64,000 bases of DNA from Dietzia psychralcaliphila (GTDB lineage: Bacteria; Actinomycetota; Actinomycetes; Mycobacteriales; Mycobacteriaceae), in NCBI RefSeq assembly GCF_003096095.1, contig NZ_CP015453.1, forward strand, positions 3,286,001-3,350,000. Reading direction: 5' to 3'. A program made the translations under genes and the position numbers. The notes beneath the pieces were generated by a model. That model worked only from the letters and a program-made list of their open reading frames with translations. It was not told the origin of the DNA and did not search any database. Shown here piece after piece: positions 35,741 through 42,227 of this stretch; position 1 is the first letter of the stretch, and each line of letters starts with the position of its first letter.

Positions 35741-37075
35741 TCAGGCCGTCGGCACCCCGCGGCCCAGTGCGCGGTAGGTCCAGCCGGCGGCGCGCCAGCT
35801 GTCGGCGGGCATGCAGTTGCGGCCGTCCAACAGGATCCGCCCGCGCGCCACCCCCGTCACGGCCACCGGGTCCAGTTCCAGGAACTCGGCCCACTCGGTG
35901 GCCACCAGCACCACGTCCGCGCCCTCACACGCCTCGATAGCCGAGTCGGCGTACGCGAGCGTCGGGAACAACGCCCGAGCGTTGTCCAGCGCCTGCGGGT
36001 CGTAGACCACCGCCTGCGCTCCCTTGAGGGAGAGCATCCCGGCCACGTTCAACGCCGGCGAGTCACGCACATCGTCGGAATCCGGCTTGAACGCCGCCCC
36101 CAGCACCGCGATCGTCTTGCCGATCAGCATCCCCCCGCACGCCTCAGTCGCCAGGTCGACCATCCGCTCCCGACGCCGCATGTTGATCGAGTCGACCTCC
36201 CGCAGGAACGACATCGCCTGATCAGCACCGAGTTCCCCGGCGCGGGCCATGAAGGCCCGGATGTCCTTGGGCAGACACCCCCCACCGAATCCCAGGCCCG
36301 CGCCCAGGAAGCGCCGCCCGATCCGCGGATCCATCCCGATCGCGTCCGCCAACACCGTCACATCCGCGCCCGCCGCCTCACACACCTCCGACACGGCGTT
36401 GATGAAGCTGATCTTGGTGGCCAGAAACGCGTTCGCGCTGACCTTGACCAGCTCGGCGGTCGCCAGGTCGGTCACGATCACCGGACACGGATCGGCCTCG
36501 AGGATCGGCGCGTACGCCCCGCGCACCACCTCCTCCACCGCACCACCCGGCTCACGTAACCCGATCACGATCCGGTCCGGCGTGAGCGTGTCGACCACCG
36601 CGAAACCCTCCCGCAGGAACTCCGGGTTCCACACCACCTCCGCCCGCACACCCTGCCGAACGTTCTCGTCGGCGATCTCCTGCAACCGCGCCGCCGTCCC
36701 CACCGGGACCGTCGACTTGCCCACCAACACCGCATCCCCCCGCAGCAACGGCGCCAACCGGGCCACCACGTCCTCCACATACGAGGTGTCGGCCGCGAAC
36801 TCGCCCTTGCGCTGCGGGGTACCCACCCCGATGAAATGCAGGTCCGCGAACTCCGCCGCCTCGGCATAATCCGTGGTGAACCGGACCCGACCGGCCTCCA
36901 CCTGCCGCAGCAGGATCTCCGGCAACCCCGGCTCGTAGAACGGCACCTCACCGGCCCGCAGGCGATCGATCTTCGCCTCGTCCACGTCCACCCCCAGCAC
37001 CTCATGACCCAACTCGGCCATACAAGCGGCATGGGTGGTCCCCAGATACCCGGTCCCGAACACGGTCATACGCAT
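35741..37075 (-). CDS. udgA: UDP-glucose/GDP-mannose dehydrogenase family protein
   Basis: A 444-residue enzyme that oxidises a UDP-sugar to the uronate using two NAD+. The N-terminal Rossmann motif is MTVFGTGYLGTTHAACMAE; the catalytic-Cys segment is GAGLGFGGGCLPKDIRAF near residue 265; the C-terminal UDP-binding domain has AVLGAAFKPDSDDVRDSPAL. UDP-glucuronate would feed cell-wall polysaccharide synthesis. It is upstream of neither an obvious glycosyltransferase nor an operon partner. In M. tuberculosis udgA also sits beside dcd, as here (149 bases away, same strand). A second ATG two codons in is equally possible as start. Confidence 0.93.
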   Translation of the reverse strand: MRMTVFGTGYLGTTHAACMAELGHEVLGVDVDEAKIDRLRAGEVPFYEPGLPEILLRQVEAGRVRFTTDYAEAAEFADLHFIGVGTPQRKGEFAADTSYVEDVVARLAPLLRGDAVLVGKSTVPVGTAARLQEIADENVRQGVRAEVVWNPEFLREGFAVVDTLTPDRIVIGLREPGGAVEEVVRGAYAPILEADPCPVIVTDLATAELVKVSANAFLATKISFINAVSEVCEAAGADVTVLADAIGMDPRIGRRFLGAGLGFGGGCLPKDIRAFMARAGELGADQAMSFLREVDSINMRRRERMVDLATEACGGMLIGKTIAVLGAAFKPDSDDVRDSPALNVAGMLSLKGAQAVVYDPQALDNARALFPTLAYADSAIEACEGADVVLVATEWAEFLELDPVAVTGVARGRILLDGRNCMPADSWRAAGWTYRALGRGVPTA

Positions 37076-37166
37076 AGCGCCGTTCTACCGTCCCCGAACG
37101 ACCTCGCGGGAACACCGGGGTGAACGCAGGACGAGCGTCCTGTTGCGGGGCCCGGGTCGGGACAAG

Positions 37167-37220
37167 CCCGGTTCGGCGTCGGGCCCGGTTCAGCGTCGGG
37201 CCAGGTTCAGCGACAAGCCG
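37167..37220. repeat. 17-bp tandem repeat between dcd and udgA
   Basis: Three 17-bp units (37167-37183, 37184-37200, 37201-37217) built on CCCGGTTCAGCGTCGGG, with a decayed fourth running to the dcd stop codon at 37224. Confidence 0.8.
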
Positions 37221-37223
37221 GGG

Positions 37224-37787
37224 TCAGCGGAAGTTCAGGTACGCCTTGGAGGCCGTCGGGCCGCGTTGCCCCTGGTACTTGGAGCCCGTCGCGGCGGTGC
37301 CGTACGGCACCTCGGCGGGACTGGACAGCCGGAACAGGCACAACTGGCCGATCTTCATCCCCGGCCACAGCGTGATGGGCAGGTTGGCCACGTTGGACAG
37401 CTCGAGGGTGATGTGGCCCTCGAACCCCGGGTCGATGAACCCGGCGGTGGAGTGCGTGAGCAGACCGAGACGTCCGAGTGAGGACTTGCCCTCGAGCCGG
37501 CCCGCCAGGTCGTCGGGCAGCGCCAGTCTCTCCAGGGTGGCGCCCAGGACGAACTCGCCGGGGTGCAACACGAACGGGTCCCCCTCGGCGGGCTCGACCA
37601 GTTCGGTCAGGTCGTCCTGCTGTTGCGCCGGATCGATGTGGGTGTAGCGCGAGTTGTTGAACACGCGGAACAGACTGTCGAGGCGGACGTCGATGCTCGA
37701 CGGCTGGATCAGCGAGGAGTCGAGGGGGTCGATCGTGAGCCGCCCGTCGGCGAGCTCGGAGCGGAGGTCACGGTCGGATAGCAGCAC
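37224..37787 (-). CDS. dcd: dCTP deaminase
   Basis: A 187-residue trimeric nucleotide deaminase that supplies dUTP (or dUMP directly in bifunctional actinobacterial forms) for thymidylate synthesis. Motifs include [14 protein letters not shown], the catalytic region [20 protein letters not shown] with its Glu nearby (LEGKSSLGR), and [20 protein letters not shown]. Length fits the family (about 190). GTG 37787 starts 20 bases inside the end of the upstream DUF2470 gene, so the two are overlapping and probably co-transcribed from the iron-box promoter or an internal one. Confidence 0.95.
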   Translation of the reverse strand: MLLSDRDLRSELADGRLTIDPLDSSLIQPSSIDVRLDSLFRVFNNSRYTHIDPAQQQDDLTELVEPAEGDPFVLHPGEFVLGATLERLALPDDLAGRLEGKSSLGRLGLLTHSTAGFIDPGFEGHITLELSNVANLPITLWPGMKIGQLCLFRLSSPAEVPYGTAATGSKYQGQRGPTASKAYLNFR

Positions 37788-38547
37788 GGTCTAGAGGGTA
37801 ACGCGACCCCCCGGCGAGCAGTCGGAGCTGGGTGCCCAACTCCGTGACGTTGACGCACGCCTCGGCGAAGGGCAGTCGCTCCCGGTGGATGCGCCCGTCA
37901 CGCCCGACGAGTTCGATGTCCACCCCGGCGCGGTCGATGCCGACCAGCAGCGGGCGCTCGGCCGGGAGGCAGCGGCACACGCGGAGGGCCATCCGCGGCA
38001 CCACCTGACAGCGCGGGTCGTTGAGGTGGTCCAGCCAGTGCCCCTCGAGGTCGGCGAAGGGGTCGGGGCCGGAGGTGGCCAGGTCCTCGGGGTCGATGTC
38101 GGTCACGCCGTCGTCGTCGGTGAGGACGACCCGGTCAGCGCGGAGCCGCACCAGGGCGACGCCGGTTCCCACGTCCAGCAGGACGGGGTCCGGGAGGTCG
38201 CGGGCGATCTCCCCGGCGGTGCTGCGCTGGGCGCGCACGCCCGGAAGTTCCACACGACCCTCGACGACGACGATGCGGCGACAGCGCCCCTCGGCCGCTC
38301 CCCCGATGATCTCGTCGAGGACCTCGAGCCGCGCCCGCACACCCCCGACTCCGATCGTGACCGCGTCGGCCATCGGTAGCGCCACCCAGAGGTCGGCGGT
38401 CCCGGGCACCTGGTGCACCAGGCTCACCTCGGGAGGGGGCACGGCGGCCGTGACGGACGGAAGACTCAGTGCGGCCCGGGGGCACCGGCGCAGCGCCGAG
38501 CTCACTCGTTCCGCGGGTTCCGGGATCGGCCCCACCAGTGATCGCAT
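37768..38547 (-). CDS. DUF2470-domain protein, iron-box controlled
   Basis: A 259-residue cytoplasmic protein. The C-terminal half carries DUF2470 features ([23 protein letters not shown] near residues 155-180, then [16 protein letters not shown] and [20 protein letters not shown]). DUF2470 is the C-terminal domain of HugZ-type haem oxygenases and also occurs alone. The N-terminal half is a diverged relative of the same unit. ATG 38547 is chosen because GAGGAG lies four to five bases upstream; the frame is open to 38574. It lies behind an iron box and a 14-bp leader hairpin and overlaps dcd by 20 bases. A role in haem or iron metabolism is inferred from domain and promoter. Confidence 0.8.
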   Translation of the reverse strand: MRSLVGPIPEPAERVSSALRRCPRAALSLPSVTAAVPPPEVSLVHQVPGTADLWVALPMADAVTIGVGGVRARLEVLDEIIGGAAEGRCRRIVVVEGRVELPGVRAQRSTAGEIARDLPDPVLLDVGTGVALVRLRADRVVLTDDDGVTDIDPEDLATSGPDPFADLEGHWLDHLNDPRCQVVPRMALRVCRCLPAERPLLVGIDRAGVDIELVGRDGRIHRERLPFAEACVNVTELGTQLRLLAGGSRYPLDRAAIRP

Positions 38548-38573
38548 GCCAACTCCTCGTCGTCGTTCCCGCA

Positions 38574-38608
38574 CCGTTCCGGCGCCTCAGGGGAAGGCGC
38601 CGGAACGG
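38574..38608 (-). promoter_or_regulatory. 14-bp leader hairpin upstream of the DUF2470 gene
   Basis: CCGTTCCGGCGCCT (38574-38587) pairs perfectly with 38595-38608 across a seven-base loop. If transcription starts at the iron-box promoter (about 38636), the hairpin lies in the 5' leader, 15 bases before the GAGGAG. It may instead end transcripts from the upstream paralogue. No T-run follows. Confidence 0.55.
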
Positions 38609-38635
38609 TCCGGGGGCGGGGACGTGACTACCCGC

Positions 38636-38671
38636 AGCGACTAACTTAGGTAAGGCTTACCTCTAAAGCAA
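38636..38671 (-). promoter_or_regulatory. Iron-box promoter of the DUF2470 gene
   Basis: On the minus strand TTGCTT (38666-38671) and TAAGTT (38643-38648) flank a 17-base spacer. The spacer and -10 are covered by TTAGGTAAGGCTTACCTCT (38646-38664, plus strand), about 15 of 19 positions of the DtxR/IdeR consensus with a perfect GGTAAG-G-CTTACC core. The layout equals that at 14314-14343. Repression by iron-loaded IdeR is inferred. Confidence 0.75.
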
Positions 38672-38701
38672 GGGTTTTGTGCGAACCGGTCAGAACCGGG
38701 C

Positions 38702-39553
38702 TCACCCGGCGAGTGAGGTGAGCTCTCGTCGTACATCCTCGGAATCACGAACGACCTGCGCGAACGGGATCCGGACGACCTCTCTGACCCCGGTCGCGGA
38801 ACCGACCGAGAGGTCCAGCCCGAACCTGTCGATGCCCACGATCCACGGGCGGGTGCCGGCGATCTGGCGGCCCGAGCGCAACGCGAGCCGCGCCGCGAGG
38901 CCGGTGTCGGAACCGAGGCGGCGCAACCACGCCTGCTCGTCGATGCCGATCGGGTCGACCGCCGCCGCCGCGAGGTCGCCACGGGGGATCACGTACGCCC
39001 CGTCGGCACACAGGTAGGAGACGTCGAGCGGCTGCAGTTCGCTCAGACGCAGCGATCCCGCCTCCCCGTTCGGGCCCGACCCGCCCCCGTCGGCGGCGAC
39101 CAGCCTGCGCCGCCTCGTCGCCGAGGACGCGGTGACGATCCCCGAGATGGTGACCACTCCGCGAGCCACGGCGCAGTCGTCGTCACATGGCGTGACCCGA
39201 CCCCCTGCGCGCGGACTCCCCGAGCGCGGGCCCCCCGAACGCCGGACCTGCGCCGAGGGCCGGCCGTCGACCGCGAAGGACGGCCCCCCGCCGGACTCAC
39301 GACACCGGCCGGTGCACACCGTGTCGACGATCTCGACCGACGCCGAACCGCCCGCCGACGCGACTCCGGCCGACTCCCCCGCTTCGCGGGACATGCCTCC
39401 GACGTCCACCACCAGCACGATCACACCGTCATCGCGGACCCGCGCCGACCGCAGCGGTCGCGTCAGGAGCCCCGCCCCGACAGTGCCGGCGGCGCCGCGC
39501 GCCAGGACGGTCCGCACACGCTCGGCGATCGGCCGCTCCGTCACGTCGTCCAT
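38702..39553 (-). CDS. DUF2470-like paralogue
   Basis: A 283-residue protein paralogous to the one downstream. The C-terminal part aligns by eye: LQPLDVSYLCADGAYVIPRG, PWIVGIDRFGLDLSVGSATG, VRIPFAQVVRDSEDVRRELT. The central region (residues about 95-150) is Ser/Gly/Arg-rich with several Cys (TVCTGRC, CDDDC), which the paralogue lacks, and could bind metal or be disordered. GGGAGG precedes ATG 39553; the frame is open to 39592. No iron box is visible before this copy, but it is followed by one at 38646. Function not known; a haem or iron link is by family only. Confidence 0.72.
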   Translation of the reverse strand: MDDVTERPIAERVRTVLARGAAGTVGAGLLTRPLRSARVRDDGVIVLVVDVGGMSREAGESAGVASAGGSASVEIVDTVCTGRCRESGGGPSFAVDGRPSAQVRRSGGPRSGSPRAGGRVTPCDDDCAVARGVVTISGIVTASSATRRRRLVAADGGGSGPNGEAGSLRLSELQPLDVSYLCADGAYVIPRGDLAAAAVDPIGIDEQAWLRRLGSDTGLAARLALRSGRQIAGTRPWIVGIDRFGLDLSVGSATGVREVVRIPFAQVVRDSEDVRRELTSLAG

Positions 39554-39770
39554 GATGATCCTCCCGGCATGGCTCGCCCGCCGGCCGTACACCCGGCCCT
39601 GAAACGGACTCTCATCCTTTTTCAGCGCCGATCGCGGCCGGTTCCATACCCGTATTCGCGCAGAATCGTCGTGAGACCTGCCACATCATCAGGCCGCGGC
39701 GGCTCCGGTAGGCCCCCTGCCCCGGCCACGGATATGCGCCGTCCCCTGCATACGTGGTGGAATCGAGGGC

Positions 39771-40040
39771 ATGGACGAGTTCAGGGAAGAGCCCTCGAAG
39801 TACATCTGGCGATGGACCATCTGGTCCTGGGTGTGCGTGGGTGTGGCCGCCCTCATCGTGGTGATGGGCCTGACGGGCGGCGGTGCGCTCACCCCGTGGA
39901 TCATCGGCGCGCTCGCCGTGGCGGTAGTGGGTGGCGTCGGGTTCGGGTTCGTTCCCCGTGCCTCGCTCGGCCAGACCACGCGGCCCATGACCACCGGGGC
40001 CAAGCGGAAGGCCGCCCGCAAGGGACCCCGGAACAGCTGA
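39771..40040 (+). CDS. Small two-helix membrane protein
   Basis: An 89-residue protein with two transmembrane helices (WSWVCVGVAALIVVMGL, about 19-36, and TPWIIGALAVAVVGGVGFGF, about 41-60) and a basic tail (KRKAARKGPRN). Codon use fits the window and GAGGG precedes the ATG closely. Small proteins of this shape occur in many Mycobacteriales, without known function. It is 46 bases upstream of the tRNA gene. Confidence 0.65.
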   Translation: MDEFREEPSKYIWRWTIWSWVCVGVAALIVVMGLTGGGALTPWIIGALAVAVVGGVGFGFVPRASLGQTTRPMTTGAKRKAARKGPRNS

Positions 40041-40086
40041 CGGTCGGACCACTCGTGCTAATCTGAGTCCGCCTCCAGCAGGCATC

Positions 40087-40160
40087 GCCGATGTAGTTCA
40101 ATGGTAGAACTTCTGCTTCCCAAGCAGATGGCGCGGGTTCGATTCCCGTCATCGGCTCCA
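40087..40160 (+). tRNA. tRNA-Gly (CCC)
   Basis: A complete cloverleaf: acceptor stem GCCGATG pairs with CATCGGC, discriminator T and encoded CCA end. The D arm contains TAGTTCAATGGTAGAAC, the anticodon stem TCTGC/GCAGA encloses the loop TTCCCAA giving anticodon CCC, and the T arm reads CGGGTTCGATTCCCG. It reads GGG glycine codons, which are common in this high-GC genome. Confidence 0.95.
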
Positions 40161-40169
40161 CAGCGAGAA

Positions 40170-40186
40170 CGCCCCGCGGAGGGGCG
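40170..40186 (+). terminator. Short hairpin after tRNA-Gly
   Basis: CGCCCC-GCGGA-GGGGCG, a six-base-pair stem ten bases after the tRNA end, is probably its terminator or processing signal. Confidence 0.5.
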
Positions 40187-40303
40187 AGAAACACTGTTCA
40201 CTTGAAAGTCGTCTTATCGCGACACTTGTGGGTCTAGTGTCTCACCATCCGGCACAAGTCCGGATTACGGTGCTGTTCGCACCTCCCTCCCCGAAAGGTC
40301 CTC

Positions 40304-40858
40304 ATGTCCTTGCTCAAGACCCCCCTCGCCCTCGCCGCCGCGGTCGCCCTCGCCCTGGGCGGTGCCGGCGTCGCCGCCGCCCAGGCCTACGACGACCACG
40401 AGTTCGACAGCCCCAGCGAGATCGACACGACCGGCCGTGGCGCCGAGACCACCGTCACCTACACCAACCGGACCGACCACACCCTGACCTGCGTCGTCCA
40501 TGTCGGCGACCCCGAGATCGTCAACGCCCTGCACGTGGATTCCGCACCCGGCGACGGACCGCTCGATGACGAGACCATGCTCTCTCTCATCGAGGAGGCG
40601 ATGGAATCCGGCCGGTTGGCGCTGGCGATGGGTGACGTCCCGCCGCAGGAGACCGCCGAGATCCCGTTCCTCTTCTCGCTCACGGACGCCTCGTTCGACC
40701 CCATCTCGTGGGGCACCTGCAGCGGCCACGGCAGCGACTACGGCGAGGTGGAGATCGACGTCCCGGAGGTCTCGTCGGGCTCACTCGGCTCGATCGACGT
40801 GTTCGGATCGCTCGGCGGCGGGTCGGGATCCCTGTCGGCTGCGCCTCTCGACCGCTGA
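40304..40858 (+). CDS. Small secreted protein, unknown function
   Basis: A 184-residue exported protein. The signal peptide (MSLLKTPLALAAAVALALGG through AAAQA) is clear. The mature part is acidic and contains a two-Cys domain (LTCVVHVGDPE and GTCSGHGSDYG) and ends in a Gly/Ser-rich tail (GSLGSIDVFGSLGGGSGSLS). The GSLGS-type tails also occur in the sugar dehydrogenase (FGSLGGGS) and second SGNH hydrolase (LGSLGST) of this window, just after their signal peptides. No family is recognised. The start ATG 40304 follows CGAAAGG. A hairpin at 40967 ends the transcript. Confidence 0.72.
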   Translation: MSLLKTPLALAAAVALALGGAGVAAAQAYDDHEFDSPSEIDTTGRGAETTVTYTNRTDHTLTCVVHVGDPEIVNALHVDSAPGDGPLDDETMLSLIEEAMESGRLALAMGDVPPQETAEIPFLFSLTDASFDPISWGTCSGHGSDYGEVEIDVPEVSSGSLGSIDVFGSLGGGSGSLSAAPLDR

Positions 40859-40966
40859 CCCTCCCCCACTGCACTGAACTGCGGAAGCCGCTCGCCGCGG
40901 GTCGGGACAGCCCTGTTCTGCCTCACCCCGGGTAGCTGGTCGCTCCCCGCCGTTGGTTCCGTCCTC

Positions 40967-40994
40967 GAGGCCCTCCCCACGCGGGGAGGGCCTC
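40967..40994. terminator. Bidirectional terminator hairpin
   Basis: GAGGCCCTCCCC (40967-40978), loop ACGC, and the exact complement (40983-40994). It lies between two convergent genes (stops at 40858 and 41015). Confidence 0.8.
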
Positions 40995-41014
40995 AGGTCA
41001 CTTCCGTGCAGTCT

Positions 41015-42124
41015 TCACACGTCCGGGCCGGGTCGACCCGGATCGGTCCTGGCCGGCGCGGAGGATGACCCGGCCTTGCCGTTGTCGCCGCCGCGACGCC
41101 TCAGGAGCTGGAATCCGGGGATGCCCTGGACCGCCTCGAGACACTGTTGCGCCACCTCGAGGATCTGGTGCACCTCGGGGGCGACCGTGTCCAGGGACGC
41201 CAGGACCGGCATGACGTCGTTCTCGAGGCTGTCGCCCAGCGCGGGCAGGTGGTCGATGAACTGAACCACCGCCCTGATCTCCTCGGAGTCGACCGATTCG
41301 AGTATCTCGTCGGCGATCGGCTCCAGAAGCGCGATGGTCTTGTCCGTCCACACCAGCACCTCGGTGAGGCGGGTCACCACCTTCCTGGCGGTCTCCGGCG
41401 AGAGTTCAGCGTCGACCAGCAGGGCCTCGACGACCGGCTTGACGGGCGCCAGAGCCGAATCGGCGAAGTTCAGGAGCGGCTCCACGCGCCCGATGAGCCC
41501 GCCGGCCTCGATCACCAGCTCGTCCGCGACGTCGACCGTCGTACCGACCCGGGTCACCACACCGTCGGCCGAATCCACCGTCGAGTCGACCCTCAGCACG
41601 ACCTCGTCCGCCGCGTCGACGGTTGAGCCGACGCGGGCGACGATCCCGTCAGCCGACTCAACCGTGGACCCGACACGAGCCACGATCCCGTCAGCAGAAT
41701 CAACCGTGGACCCCACCCGAGCCACGATCCCGTCAGCAGACTCCACAGTCGAACCCACCCGAGCCACGATCCCGTCAGCAGAATCGACGGTGGACCCGAC
41801 GCGGGCGACGATCGCGTTGGCAGTGGAGACCGTGCGGGCGACGTCGTCGACCACCCCGTCGGCCCGCGCCACCGTGGCGCGCACCCCGTCGACGGTGTCC
41901 GCCGCCGTCGCCACGACCCCGTCGATCGCGGCGACCGTGCGGTTGACCTCGTCCAACAGCCGCTGGATCCGTTGCACGATGCCCTCGACATCCTCCAGGA
42001 GCGCGAGGGCCCGCGCGGGCAGGAGGAGGAACTCCCGCGCCATCGAGAGTTCCCACTCGACCACCCGGAACGCGGTCTGGAGGAGGGACGACGGGGAGGG
42101 AACCCGGACCTGCATGTCAGCCAT
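41015..42124 (-). CDS. Helical protein with seven 14-residue repeats
   Basis: A 369-residue protein of no recognised family. Residues 104-201 are seven tandem 14-mers of the form GIVARVGSTVDSAD, flanked by decayed copies (about 62-103). Two heptads per unit with hydrophobic residues at a spacing of three and four suggest a long amphipathic helix or coiled coil. The N-terminus (LLQTAFRVVEWELSMAREFL) and the region after the repeats are also helical, and the tail is polar. No signal peptide or transmembrane helix is seen; phasin-like, apolipoprotein-like or scaffold roles are possible. It is divergent from PEP synthase with a 103-base gap. Confidence 0.75.
   Translation of the reverse strand: MADMQVRVPSPSSLLQTAFRVVEWELSMAREFLLLPARALALLEDVEGIVQRIQRLLDEVNRTVAAIDGVVATAADTVDGVRATVARADGVVDDVARTVSTANAIVARVGSTVDSADGIVARVGSTVESADGIVARVGSTVDSADGIVARVGSTVESADGIVARVGSTVDAADEVVLRVDSTVDSADGVVTRVGTTVDVADELVIEAGGLIGRVEPLLNFADSALAPVKPVVEALLVDAELSPETARKVVTRLTEVLVWTDKTIALLEPIADEILESVDSEEIRAVVQFIDHLPALGDSLENDVMPVLASLDTVAPEVHQILEVAQQCLEAVQGIPGFQLLRRRGGDNGKAGSSSAPARTDPGRPGPDV
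41522..41815. repeat. 42-bp coding tandem repeat, seven units
   Basis: Exactly 294 bases, seven in-frame 42-bp units, encode the 14-residue repeat. The central four units (about 41648-41815) are the most alike, differing by a few silent or Asp/Glu changes, which points to recent amplification or homogenisation. Confidence 0.9.
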
Positions 42125-42227
42125 GGATCGATTCTGCCCGATCATCCCACCCGGGACCTCACGATCTGCGCACCATGGACGAAGCGACGGGTGGACATAC
42201 CCGATCGTGTTCCCGGAGGGGTACGAG

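Noticed and set aside
40221-40241. GACACT-N9-AGTGTC inverted repeat before the small secreted protein
   Set aside because: Six-base arms with a nine-base loop are weak, and no promoter hexamers could be fixed around it, so I do not call it an operator.
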